38,742 bases of DNA from a virus (IMGVR_UViG_3300034375_010063:1-38742), one strand, 5' to 3'; shown: positions 26,219 to 35,467, numbered from the stretch's first letter. Translations and numbers: made by a program. Notes: generated from the letters alone by a model not told the origin.

Positions 26219-27097
26219 ATGGGATACAATTATCCAGGATATGGTTTAAGAACCAAGACAGATTTTTCAAGACAAGTATACCAAAATTGTGCTACAATTT
26301 CTGAGTTGTCTGGTAGTACAAAAATGCAACAAGATTTATATGTTAATTTATCTGGAACTAGTTCTACATATAATTTTAATTTTACGTCAACATCAGCGAA
26401 TACAGCAGTATTTTCAATGGGAATTGACCCCGATTTAACATACGGTAAATCAGCTTTACAAATTTTATCTAGTCTAATACCTACTGGTAGTGGAAATGAT
26501 TTAGAAATTGATGTGTCAACCAATGAAATTTATAAGGCAGCATCTTCTATGAGATATAAAACAGATATTGAGAAGTTGTCCTACAATGAATTAAAATCTG
26601 TTTTAGAATTAACACCAGTAAGGTTCAAATGGAAAAATAACAATAAACCTTCAGTTGGTTTATTAGCTGAAGAATTAGATTCAGTTGGTTTAAAAGATTT
26701 TGTTATATATGACCAAAATGGTCAACCAGATGGAATTAGTTATAAACTATTAACTATAGCTTTAATATCTGTTTTACAAAATGGAGGAACAAATCTAATA
26801 GAAACACAAAAAACAACTGAGGTTTTTGAAGAAATACCAATAACAATAGAAAATAATTACACAACAAAAAGTACTAGGTATATTATAGCAACTAAAGATT
26901 TAACTATAAACCTTGATAACAAAACTTTAAATAGGTTTTATATTAAATCTATGGCTAATATAATAATTAAACCATTAGTAGGTAAAATAGATGAAGAATG
27001 GGAGGAAATAAATATGGGTCCACAAAGTAGTGTTGAGATATTATTTAATGGTACTAATTGGTATATTCTTTCCTCCGATGGTTTAAAAAATTCCTAA
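26219..27097 (+). CDS. Fibre-type protein with internal S74 intramolecular chaperone domain
   Basis: A 292-residue protein. Residues about 108-188 are a peptidase S74/intramolecular chaperone (ICA) domain: SSMRYKTDIEKL, VLELTPVRFKWK, VGLLAEELDSVGL, IYDQNGQPDGISYKLLTIAL. ICA domains trimerise tail fibre and spike proteins and usually cleave themselves off before a Ser-Asp pair. Here that position reads SSMR without the Asp, so cleavage may not occur. Unusually the domain is followed by ~100 residues of beta-type sequence (ENNYTTKSTRYIIATKDLTI, SSVEILFNGTNWYILSSDG). Its 3' end overlaps the convergent polymerase gene by 15 bases. Confidence 0.75.
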   Translation: MGYNYPGYGLRTKTDFSRQVYQNCATISELSGSTKMQQDLYVNLSGTSSTYNFNFTSTSANTAVFSMGIDPDLTYGKSALQILSSLIPTGSGNDLEIDVSTNEIYKAASSMRYKTDIEKLSYNELKSVLELTPVRFKWKNNNKPSVGLLAEELDSVGLKDFVIYDQNGQPDGISYKLLTIALISVLQNGGTNLIETQKTTEVFEEIPITIENNYTTKSTRYIIATKDLTINLDNKTLNRFYIKSMANIIIKPLVGKIDEEWEEINMGPQSSVEILFNGTNWYILSSDGLKNS

Positions 27098-29794
27098 TGG
27101 TTCTAAAAACTTTTCTGGGTCGAGATTCATTTTATTCCAAAACACATCTTCTTCCACAGATAAACTTAATACTTCATTTAAATCGTCTTGGTCACCTTCT
27201 TTTCTAGCTAAACCATTTATTAATTCACATTGTTTATTTGTAAAAAATTGTCTGTCTTTTGGATTTTTAACAATTAGTGTGTCCCTAACTTCTTGTTTAA
27301 ATACTACTAATAAAGGTTCAACTCGTTTATTAAAAATACTCAAGTATCTAGGTACATTATAATCACCACACATATCTGGATTTTCTTCTATATCTTTTTC
27401 AGGTATTCTATAACATCTAAGTATCGTTTCTTTAGTACCATCACTTAATTTTTTATTTTGTACATCACCATGTGACATAGCTGTACCATTATTTACATAG
27501 TATATCGTATCACCTAAATTTACTCTTAAATTTTCTCTAATTACTAATTCCATATGGGCCATCTTCGACATAGGATTACCAGCTTTAGTAACTTGATTAC
27601 TTCTTTTTTTGTATTCTTCTACTGTTAATTTAACTCTAGATTTATTAGCTATTTTAGATAATGGAATTTGTTTATTATAGATTTTTTCAACATAAGAGTA
27701 ATAATATTCAATAAATGATTTACCATCACCTTTTAATAACATCTTTAAACCTTCATCTATAAACTCTACCAAAAATCCTTGTAATGTTTTAGATTTAATG
27801 GAGTTTCCAGTTAATTTAACTTTACCTTTATCAGTTAACAGTGCGTAGTTTTTTCTAGCTACATTAATACAAGACGGCCAAGTACCATCAGTATCTAAAC
27901 CCATTTCATCTCTCATGTAAAGGTCATTATATTCAGCTACATCAGCGTCAGCACCTTTATATTCCTTTCCTACTACCACTAATTCATTATTTCCTTTACC
28001 TATGTAAATTCTATTTTCTACACCTTCTGGTGATGAAAAGTTTACACCATCAGTATCTAATACTAGTGGTGAATAACCACGGTCCATAAACCATCTAATC
28101 ATGTGACGTAAATACTGTCTACCAGTACAAGTAACCATTTCACCACTATCCATTTCACCCCACGGAAAAACCTGTGGAGCTGAAAGTGAACCAAACATAG
28201 AGTTAATGAAGATTTTAATTGGTAATTGTTTTCTGCCATATGATGAAGATTTTTTATCATCAACACCATAATATTCTGAAGCTAATTTTTTATATTTTAT
28301 TCTAGTATCTCTAAAATATTTTAACATAGCTTCCATAGCACCAGTTACATCACATTTTGGAAAAACTTTATGTACCAATTGTATTGATGGATATAGTGAA
28401 CTAAAATCTAACTTTAACACATTAGTTGAGTATCCTGTTTTTAACAATCTAGAAAGACCACCAACGAAAGGACGTTTTTCATCTTTTTTAGGTATAGCTA
28501 AATTATATTTATATGACCAAGCTAACATTAACATTTTCCATAATGTAGCTGTTCCCATAGTTGAAACTCTCTCATATGTTGTTGGTACCATTGAAGCCAA
28601 AAGAAAAGAAGCTTGGTTAAATTCTTCGTCCACAGTTAAAGTTTCTTCAATATCACCTTCTAAATATTTTTTAATTATAAACTGACCGTTAACTTCTTCG
28701 TAAACATTTGGATGTCTTTGTAGTAGATTTTCTAACCCTTCTGTATTTTTTAATCTATATTTTCCAGTTCTAGGATTAAAATAAAATTCTTCATTTTCTT
28801 CGTATATTGAAGATATTTTATCTCCTTGAACATAAACACGATTATCCTTATTAGCTCCGATAAACTTAGTGATGTATTTTAATCCCCAAGATTTAATGTC
28901 TGAATTAATTGTTTGTGCTCTTCTAACAGCGTGAGCAATATCAATTACGTTATATCCCCACATAATAGTAGACGTGTAATCTTCTATTTCAGCACCTAAT
29001 TTAAGTAATGACTCTTTTCTCTTTATATTTATATTTGGATGTAATGTATTTGAAATTTCATTTATATTAAGACCAAGTATCTCCGCTCTTTTAAATATCC
29101 ATTCCCAATCAAATGAAGATGAGTTGTAACCACCAATTATTGTTGGTCTAACTCTATCTAGTGTATTGAAAAAATTAATAATTAATTGTCTTTCACTTTC
29201 ATCATCATGAGCATAAAATATTTCACTATTACCTCTATTATCTAATATCCCTATTAAGAATATCATACCATCTGAAGGTCTTAAAGCTGTTGTCTCAATA
29301 TCGAAAACTAATCTATGGACATCATTATAATCCTCAAATCCCTTAAATAATCTTTTTTCTTTTTGAATTAAATATTGTTCTACTGGACTTAGTATAATTA
29401 TAGATTCTCTAGAATCTTGACCCCAAGGATTTACTCCACCTTCTCTAAAAAATGAAATTAAATTTTGATAAGTTTTTGTTGTTTTAATTATAAAATTTAA
29501 ACCACTAACTAATCTAGGCTCATCAAAATTTTGTAACTTTTCAATTACAATACCATGTTTACTCATGGCTTCTTTTTGTTTAGCCTTACTATTTGAATAA
29601 AAATTATATGGTCTTAAATCACCTACCCACGCAAAAGGAACAAACTTATCCTTAACTATCTCTTTTCCATTTATTGGGTCTTCTTTTATTTTAAAAATTG
29701 AACTGCTTTGGTAGTCGTATTCTATTGCTACTATATATTTTTCTTGGTCACTACCTTCTAAAAATTTTTGAATTTCTTCTTGTGTTGGTTTCAT
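27083..29794 (-). CDS. Family B DNA polymerase, gp43-like, with 3'-5' exonuclease
   Basis: A 903-residue protein, near T4 gp43 (898). Exonuclease motifs: Exo I VFDIETTALRP (D165, E167), Exo II GGYNSSSFDWEW (N224, D229), Exo III YLEGD (Y377, D381). Polymerase motifs: A KLDFSSLYPSIQ (D463), B KIFINSMFGS (K527, N531, G535), C VLDTDGVNFS (D580, D582). Motif C is DTDG where T4 and most family B enzymes have DTDS. All catalytic acids are present. The C-terminus EKFLEPLGIF might bind the sliding clamp as the gp43 tail does. It lies among fibre genes, without the TATTTATA motif, and has its own sigma70-like promoter. Confidence 0.95.
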   Translation of the reverse strand: MKPTQEEIQKFLEGSDQEKYIVAIEYDYQSSSIFKIKEDPINGKEIVKDKFVPFAWVGDLRPYNFYSNSKAKQKEAMSKHGIVIEKLQNFDEPRLVSGLNFIIKTTKTYQNLISFFREGGVNPWGQDSRESIIILSPVEQYLIQKEKRLFKGFEDYNDVHRLVFDIETTALRPSDGMIFLIGILDNRGNSEIFYAHDDESERQLIINFFNTLDRVRPTIIGGYNSSSFDWEWIFKRAEILGLNINEISNTLHPNINIKRKESLLKLGAEIEDYTSTIMWGYNVIDIAHAVRRAQTINSDIKSWGLKYITKFIGANKDNRVYVQGDKISSIYEENEEFYFNPRTGKYRLKNTEGLENLLQRHPNVYEEVNGQFIIKKYLEGDIEETLTVDEEFNQASFLLASMVPTTYERVSTMGTATLWKMLMLAWSYKYNLAIPKKDEKRPFVGGLSRLLKTGYSTNVLKLDFSSLYPSIQLVHKVFPKCDVTGAMEAMLKYFRDTRIKYKKLASEYYGVDDKKSSSYGRKQLPIKIFINSMFGSLSAPQVFPWGEMDSGEMVTCTGRQYLRHMIRWFMDRGYSPLVLDTDGVNFSSPEGVENRIYIGKGNNELVVVGKEYKGADADVAEYNDLYMRDEMGLDTDGTWPSCINVARKNYALLTDKGKVKLTGNSIKSKTLQGFLVEFIDEGLKMLLKGDGKSFIEYYYSYVEKIYNKQIPLSKIANKSRVKLTVEEYKKRSNQVTKAGNPMSKMAHMELVIRENLRVNLGDTIYYVNNGTAMSHGDVQNKKLSDGTKETILRCYRIPEKDIEENPDMCGDYNVPRYLSIFNKRVEPLLVVFKQEVRDTLIVKNPKDRQFFTNKQCELINGLARKEGDQDDLNEVLSLSVEEDVFWNKMNLDPEKFLEPLGIF

Positions 29795-29861
29795 GTATAT
29801 TAATTTTCGTTTGTAATATTAGCTTCACCATCGTAAGTGAATTTTACTTAACATCGATTAA

Positions 29862-29890
29862 AATATATGAAAAAATTATTTACTTGTCAA
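29862..29890 (-). promoter_or_regulatory. Sigma70-like promoter for the DNA polymerase gene
   Basis: On the minus strand TTGACA (29890-29885) and TATATT (29867-29862) are separated by exactly 17 bases. The same segment also reads TTG-n20-TATATTTT, close to the Bacteroidota TTG/TAnnTTTG consensus. It lies in the 97-base gap upstream of the polymerase, which contains no TATTTATA motif, so early expression by host RNA polymerase is plausible. Confidence 0.5.
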
Positions 29891-29891
29891 T

Positions 29892-30266
29892 TTAAATTAT
29901 ACCAAAACTGTCTTGTATATTGATATATAAGTCTTCTCTAACTGGAGCAACTAGCTGGGTCCCATCGGTCAAAAATTCTATTAAAAATTGACCTTGGTAT
30001 CTACCAGCTTCCATAACATCGGTTGGTTGCCACCTATAATATATGTAATATTCTGGGTCATTGATTGGGTCAATTTCTGTTTTTTGTACAATACCTGCCG
30101 CTCTATTTAAAATAACATATTCCCCAGTATCTACTTTTTTCATAGAAAAACTCAATACCGCATTTTCCAAATTACGATAGAATTTTCTAAAATCGTTTCT
30201 ACCATCTTGTATCAATTGCATTTTTAAAATAGGTTCTAAAGAGTCTTTTCTTATAAAAAATTCCAT
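29892..30266 (-). CDS. BppU-like baseplate/fibre N-terminal domain protein
   Basis: A 124-residue protein of beta-sandwich type: FFIRKDSLEPILKMQLIQDG at the N-terminus, LENAVLSFSMKKVDTGEYVI, YIYYRWQPTDVMEAGRYQGQ, and FLTDGTQLVAPVREDLYINI at the end. This order (low-charge strand, xG-VI, Y-W-x-D, G-Y-x-x-F, P-x-x-x-L-x-I) is that of BppU-family baseplate upper-protein domains that anchor receptor-binding proteins. It lies next to the fibre genes. A sense TATTTATA (30293-30286) sits 19 bases before the ATG. Confidence 0.6.
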   Translation of the reverse strand: MEFFIRKDSLEPILKMQLIQDGRNDFRKFYRNLENAVLSFSMKKVDTGEYVILNRAAGIVQKTEIDPINDPEYYIYYRWQPTDVMEAGRYQGQFLIEFLTDGTQLVAPVREDLYINIQDSFGII

Positions 30267-30322
30267 AAATTTAAATTTTATATTATATAAATAGATTAAT
30301 TAAAATATTAATTATCTAACTA

Positions 30323-30511
30323 TTATTCAATTTCTTGTGTTTTTAACCAATCTAAATACTCTTGAGGTGATTCATCAAACCAATCCCAACCATCTATACT
30401 TTCACGATTACCATCTCTATGTAACTCATAATCTTTATGATATACAAAGTTAGGTGCAAACCACCATTCTTCATTACTTATTTTTTTATAAAATCCACTT
30501 GTATCTTCCAT
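30323..30511 (-). CDS. Small Trp-rich protein of unknown function
   Basis: A 62-residue acidic, aromatic-rich protein (EEWWFAPNFVYHKDYELHRD, DGWDWFDESPQEYLDWLK). It contains six Trp. It starts 2 bases after the stop of the DUF285 fibre gene, so it is translationally linked to it and may be a fibre chaperone or accessory protein. No family motif is recognised. Confidence 0.6.
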   Translation of the reverse strand: MEDTSGFYKKISNEEWWFAPNFVYHKDYELHRDGNRESIDGWDWFDESPQEYLDWLKTQEIE

Positions 30512-30513
30512 AG

Positions 30514-32109
30514 TTATCCAGTTATTGTCCAGTTTTTATCTGTTGCTATTTGCCTTTCACCTGCCGTTAATGCAGTTGCACCCCAACATCCACTTATATT
30601 TATATTTTGTGCTGTTAAACCAGTTAAGTCTATTAGGTTGTTAAATATGTTTACTAATTCACTTTGTGAAAGTAATGCTTCGTCAAATCTAACTGATTTT
30701 CTACAAATAATATCAGTATGAGCTAAAGAACGACAGTATAAGAATTGATTACCTTGACTAGTAACTGATGTAGTATCAAGTGCTGGTACTTCTTGTAATG
30801 AAGTACAATTAAAAAACATACCAAACATATTCGTAGCACCAGATGTGTTTAAAAGTGGTATAGTTTTCAAAGCATAACAATATGCAAATATTTCTCTCAT
30901 ATTTAAAACATTAGACGTGTCAAATAGTGGTATACTTTCTAATGCATAACAACCATAAATTGCTCTATACATTGATGTGACACCACTTGTATTAAGTAAA
31001 GGTAAACTTACTAGTGAATAACAACTTTGAACAAAATAGTCCATGTTTGTAACATTAGAGGTGTTTAACGCAGGTATAGTTTTTAGAGAACGGCATCCTG
31101 TAAATGTACTATTCATATTTGTAACACTAGATGTGTCCAATAAAGGTACTTCCCTTAATGAATAATCCGCCTGAAATAATTGATACATATTTGTGACACT
31201 AGATGTATCTATTAGTGGAATAGTTACTAATGAGCGACATTCCTCAAATGTTCTATACATATCTGTCACATTAGATGTGTTTATGAGTGGTATTGTTATT
31301 AATGAATAACAGTTTAAAAACATCTGTCGCATAGTAGTCACACTAGATGTATCAAAAAGAGGTATAGTTAATAAACCAGCACACAATTCAAACATGCTGT
31401 TCATGTTTGTAACATTAGAAGTGTCAAAAAGAGACAGAGTTTTTAAATTAAATGAATAAGCAAACATATATTGCATAGTTGTAACATTGGATATCCCTGA
31501 TAATGATACGCTTTCTAATACGCTACAACTTCTAAACATATAATCCAAACTTATTGCTTCACCAATTGTTTTTATAACAAAACGTTGACAAGAACTGTGA
31601 GCTACTAATACGGTAGCATCACTAAATTTAATAGTTTGACCACTACTTACGGTTTCACCACTACTTGCATTCGGCATTGATAAAATGCAATCTAAGAACC
31701 CACTTGCGTAACTATAATTTATTGTAGGTGTACCTGAATATCTAACTTGAAAATTTGTACTTTTTAACTGTCCACTAACTGGTGTAACAGTTATCATTGC
31801 TTGTTTATACCCCTCAGATGTTAATGTTCCATCTAAAGCTGGATTAGTAAAATCATATTGATGTTGTGCTTGTGTATTACTTGCTACAGTATCAGTATTA
31901 CCATCCCCCCAATCTACTTGGTAGTCTCCAACGTCTGTTGTAAAAATAAATGAGGCGAAGTTAGCACCATTTGGGCGTACTGCATGTAATCCAACAAATG
32001 TGTCGTCTGTATCTTCAACAGTTGGCATTGTTAACCAATCTGTAGGTCTTACCCATTCAGAGGTCGGAATAGAGGTATCACTCTTAACTTTTATATACAA
32101 ATTACTCAT
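30514..32109 (-). CDS. DUF285/BspA-type leucine-rich-repeat fibre protein
   Basis: A 531-residue protein. An N-terminal PKD-like domain with VDWGDGNTDT (65-74) leads to eleven 24-residue repeats (about 190-463) of the form L-(F/L)-D-T-S-(N/S)-V-T-x-M-x-x-x-F-x-x-C-x-x-L-x-x-(I/V)-P, for example LFDTSNVTNMNSMFELCAGL. This is the DUF285/BspA repeat. The C-terminus (VNIFNNLIDLTG, CWGATALTAGERQIATDKNW) matches the end typical of such surface proteins in Bacteroidota. A role in receptor binding is likely. The start overlaps the stop of the 168-residue gene by one base (TAATG), so the two are coupled. Confidence 0.8.
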   Translation of the reverse strand: MSNLYIKVKSDTSIPTSEWVRPTDWLTMPTVEDTDDTFVGLHAVRPNGANFASFIFTTDVGDYQVDWGDGNTDTVASNTQAQHQYDFTNPALDGTLTSEGYKQAMITVTPVSGQLKSTNFQVRYSGTPTINYSYASGFLDCILSMPNASSGETVSSGQTIKFSDATVLVAHSSCQRFVIKTIGEAISLDYMFRSCSVLESVSLSGISNVTTMQYMFAYSFNLKTLSLFDTSNVTNMNSMFELCAGLLTIPLFDTSSVTTMRQMFLNCYSLITIPLINTSNVTDMYRTFEECRSLVTIPLIDTSSVTNMYQLFQADYSLREVPLLDTSSVTNMNSTFTGCRSLKTIPALNTSNVTNMDYFVQSCYSLVSLPLLNTSGVTSMYRAIYGCYALESIPLFDTSNVLNMREIFAYCYALKTIPLLNTSGATNMFGMFFNCTSLQEVPALDTTSVTSQGNQFLYCRSLAHTDIICRKSVRFDEALLSQSELVNIFNNLIDLTGLTAQNINISGCWGATALTAGERQIATDKNWTITG

Positions 32110-32615
32110 TATTGGGTTATATTTAAATTAATTACTGAACCTGTACTAACTGTTACTTCTATTGATTCTCCTAATGTTATAGGATTTCCTAACGTATACG
32201 GTAAACCCTCAACTGTTATAGTAGTTGTGGGTGAATTTAAAACGTTAGTCACACTGTCAATTGTTAAATTATAGGCCGCATATAAAGTTGTTGTTAATAC
32301 TCCGTCAGTAAAGTCTAAAGTCCAAATTGAGTTAAATCCAGAAAAAATATCTAATAGATTTGTACCACCACTATATATGTTACCTAATATGTCAATATCA
32401 CAACTAAATACAGAACTTCCACTAACAATTAAAGTTGTATTACCAGATGTACAACCACTATCTGAACCTATAGTTACTGGTGAGCACCCAATTATATTTG
32501 ATACGCTAAGTGTACTTCCTGAACCACAAATATCCACATTCCCCAAAAAAGAAGTGTCCAAAGGAATTGTACCACCTTGAAAGTTTTCTATAATGTTTTT
32601 ACATTTACAGGACAT
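32109..32615 (-). CDS. Small fibre or virion surface protein, Cys-rich N-terminus
   Basis: A 168-residue protein of beta-type, Ser/Thr/Gly-rich sequence. It begins MSCKCKNIIENFQGG and continues VDICGSGSTLSVSNIIGCSP and SGCTSGNTTLIVSG. The last 80 residues are short beta strands. It resembles small phage fibre or decoration proteins, but no named family is evident. It lies directly upstream of, and coupled to, the DUF285 gene. The palindrome TATTTATAAATA at 32624-32635 lies 8 bases before its ATG. Confidence 0.55.
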   Translation of the reverse strand: MSCKCKNIIENFQGGTIPLDTSFLGNVDICGSGSTLSVSNIIGCSPVTIGSDSGCTSGNTTLIVSGSSVFSCDIDILGNIYSGGTNLLDIFSGFNSIWTLDFTDGVLTTTLYAAYNLTIDSVTNVLNSPTTTITVEGLPYTLGNPITLGESIEVTVSTGSVINLNITQ

Positions 32616-32640
32616 ATTTTTTTTATTTATAAATAGTTTT

Positions 32641-35415
32641 TTACTTAGCTAAATTACCTAATATTGTTACTTTAGCTTCTTTTGTTGGGTCAAATTTAAC
32701 TATATCAACCTTAATTATGTCAGTTGGACTTACTGAAAAGACAGCAGTATTGTTAGTTATAACAGTTGTAGGTCCGTTACCCATATTTTCAATAACTGAT
32801 ATTACATAAGTAACAACATTATCCACTAACGCTCCATTAAATTTTGCTGATGTGTATTCTGGTAATACTATAAATTGTGATAAACTATTAACAGAAGTGT
32901 TAGTTTGACCAATAGCAAAATCTAATATTATATCCAAAGAATCACAATCTCTTATTACTATAGCTGGACAAGGACCACAACCATTCGTACAACCACCAGC
33001 ACAATCAACTAAATTATATCTGTCTTTGTTTACCAAAAAGTTGTGGAAAATTTCATCAAAACCTAAAGGTTTTATATAATACCTTAATTGTGATATTCCA
33101 CCAATATAAGTTCCAGCAAAATTCTTTTCTATTAATAATCCCAAATCATCAGGGTCTTGGACATATGGTGGACAAGTAATCGTATTTCCACTAGTGTCAG
33201 TATTAAACGTTTGATTATCAATTAATCCTTGAGTACCCCCGCCCCAAGAAATATTAAAAGGAACACCTACTTGTTTTTGTTTTTCGGTATTTAATCTTCT
33301 AGGGATTATTTCCTCAAATTCAGAATCAGTTAAAACTGGTCTACCATTTACAAAAATTGTTAATGTTCCAGTTCTAAAAGATTTATCGTCAGACCATTTT
33401 TTAGAAAATTTTATTTTTTCTGTTAATTTAGTGTAGTTTGTAGTACAACCAGTTCCTGGTCCACAAGTAGCACAATTCGTTTGTGTACAACCACTACAAC
33501 CACAACTTGTGGTACAACCAGTAGCTATTTCACCCGAACCTAGATATTGTCCCGTAACAACAACAGTATTTCCCATATCATTCCACCCCGGCATTAGTGG
33601 AGCTTCTCTGACTAATGTTGTTGAAGTAGTGTTTAATCCAGAATCTATATATCCTGGTGTGTCAATTACTGGAATATCTATTAAATCGTTAACACCACCT
33701 TTATTCTCTAAATCACATCCATCATAACAATAATTTCTTTTGAATCTTGCAGTTACTAATAACCAAGGACAAGTTTCTACAAAAGTAGAACCAGTCAATC
33801 CACAAACAACATCACTATATTTTTCAATTATTGTATAACCCGAACTATATGTTAATCCAGTAACACAATTTTCAATAGTATAATATTCATTTGTATTACA
33901 ATCTAATACTTTTTTATCAGAATAAGTTGTAATACAATTACCAGTATAATATAAAGCTCTATAACCTACTCTACCATCATCCGTTAATCTAAGTGCGAAA
34001 GAATTACTTAAAGAATCTATTGTTTCATCATATGTTGATGTTATTACTTGTACTTGAGTACCACAGTCACCAGTATATCCAGTAGTTATAATTGGTGTTG
34101 GAATTCCAGAACAACTATAATCTCCTTGGTCACAAGTAAATAATCCTGTTTCAGCAGAATAATAATTGTGAAATTTATTTTCCGCTCTTGTTCCCATATA
34201 GAAGTATATGCCTTTATTATTTGGGTAAACATCATTTAATGTTTGTGTATTTGGAATTATACATTCGGTTACACACTCAACATCAAATTTAAGCAGACTC
34301 TCAACTGTCCATCCACATTCTGTTCTTTGTGGTAATACTTCATAAGGATAATCATATAATTTATAAAATCCTTGATAAAAACCTCCTCTTAAATTATTGT
34401 AATAACCTTCAGTTTCTCCACTCACAGATTCAATACCGTAACTGTATTGGTGTGTTAACCCAGTTACTTGTTTCATCTTAAATCTTCTATCATAATGTAA
34501 ATGGTCCCATTTATATTCTTCTGGCATATCTGTCCAAATCTTTAAAGACTCTACTTGACATGGTGCTTGCCAATAACCTTCTTCTGTTACTAATTGTGTT
34601 GTAAAGGAATCACCACTAAAAGTTTGTGTAAAACTTGAAAAAGTTAAATATAAACCACTATTATCATCTTTACCTGTTGTAAAATAACAACAACCAGATA
34701 AAGTCATACCAGATTCTATTAAATTAAAATTTTCCCAAGTTATTGTTGTTGCACTAGTTACAGAATCTGTCCCACCAGTACAAGGGTACTTTAAAGGTAT
34801 TTGTCCACTAGTTAAATAAGATTCAACACTTGCAGGTACAGAACCACTAATTACTTCAATAAAATTACCCACACAACCACTACCAGTTGTTCCACTGATA
34901 ATAGCTGTTGAAGCTGATACTTTAATAAATTCTAACTTACATATGTCGTACTCTGTAGTATTACCACTCATATATTGTACAAGTCCATTATCCACACCAG
35001 TTAAACCAACATCACAAATAGATTGTACAAAATTAGTATTACCAGTATAATCTCTATTTTCACATTTTGGACAAGTACATTGAGTATCACTTGAATTTGG
35101 GGTTGCTGAACACCAATAGGATAAACTTAATAGAGTATTATTTTCATCATATTCATCACATAAATAAGGGTGTAATTTTCTTGATGATTGTGGATTGTTT
35201 AAATCAATCCATAATGGTAAACAATCTGAACACCAAGTGTTACCACTTAGATAATCATTAATGTGGTCACCTACACATATAAGATATGGTGAGAATACAA
35301 CTTCACGATTGTAATCCCATTCATCAGATGTTAAAAATATATCATAATAACTACTATAATCTAATCTAGCATCTAATTTATTGAAATAATAATTATTTAA
35401 ATTTTGTGGACTCAT
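32641..35415 (-). CDS. Large Cys-rich virion surface protein, possibly lectin-like
   Basis: From ATG 35415 the protein has 924 residues; an ATG at 35442 would add nine residues, but the TATTTAT motif lies inside that extra stretch. It contains about 40 Cys, clustered in CTCPKC, SGCCYF, and a segment around 33440-33530 with seven Cys in 25 residues. Segments such as SFALRLTDDGRVGYRALYY and GTLTIFVNGRPVLTDSEFEE recall concanavalin/LamG-like beta sandwiches; that is a weak resemblance. It lies among fibre genes, so a structural or host-binding role is likely. I recognise no enzyme motif. Confidence 0.6.
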   Translation of the reverse strand: MSPQNLNNYYFNKLDARLDYSSYYDIFLTSDEWDYNREVVFSPYLICVGDHINDYLSGNTWCSDCLPLWIDLNNPQSSRKLHPYLCDEYDENNTLLSLSYWCSATPNSSDTQCTCPKCENRDYTGNTNFVQSICDVGLTGVDNGLVQYMSGNTTEYDICKLEFIKVSASTAIISGTTGSGCVGNFIEVISGSVPASVESYLTSGQIPLKYPCTGGTDSVTSATTITWENFNLIESGMTLSGCCYFTTGKDDNSGLYLTFSSFTQTFSGDSFTTQLVTEEGYWQAPCQVESLKIWTDMPEEYKWDHLHYDRRFKMKQVTGLTHQYSYGIESVSGETEGYYNNLRGGFYQGFYKLYDYPYEVLPQRTECGWTVESLLKFDVECVTECIIPNTQTLNDVYPNNKGIYFYMGTRAENKFHNYYSAETGLFTCDQGDYSCSGIPTPIITTGYTGDCGTQVQVITSTYDETIDSLSNSFALRLTDDGRVGYRALYYTGNCITTYSDKKVLDCNTNEYYTIENCVTGLTYSSGYTIIEKYSDVVCGLTGSTFVETCPWLLVTARFKRNYCYDGCDLENKGGVNDLIDIPVIDTPGYIDSGLNTTSTTLVREAPLMPGWNDMGNTVVVTGQYLGSGEIATGCTTSCGCSGCTQTNCATCGPGTGCTTNYTKLTEKIKFSKKWSDDKSFRTGTLTIFVNGRPVLTDSEFEEIIPRRLNTEKQKQVGVPFNISWGGGTQGLIDNQTFNTDTSGNTITCPPYVQDPDDLGLLIEKNFAGTYIGGISQLRYYIKPLGFDEIFHNFLVNKDRYNLVDCAGGCTNGCGPCPAIVIRDCDSLDIILDFAIGQTNTSVNSLSQFIVLPEYTSAKFNGALVDNVVTYVISVIENMGNGPTTVITNNTAVFSVSPTDIIKVDIVKFDPTKEAKVTILGNLAK

Positions 35416-35445
35416 ACATAAATAAATATTTAATGAAAGCATTAA

Positions 35446-35460
35446 TATTTATATATAAAA
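35446..35460 (+). promoter_or_regulatory. Putative late promoter, TATTTATATATAAAA
   Basis: The motif begins 22 bases before the ATG at 35468 and is identical in all 15 bases to that at 25075-25089. It lies in the divergent gap between this gene and the Cys-rich protein gene, and heads the plus-strand operon of small genes. Confidence 0.55.
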
Positions 35461-35467
35461 AGAAAGT

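Noticed and set aside
30721-31542. Regular ~72-base DNA repeats that could suggest a CRISPR array
   Set aside because: The repeats stay in frame, are degenerate at third positions, and encode DUF285 leucine-rich repeats; no spacers of constant length exist.
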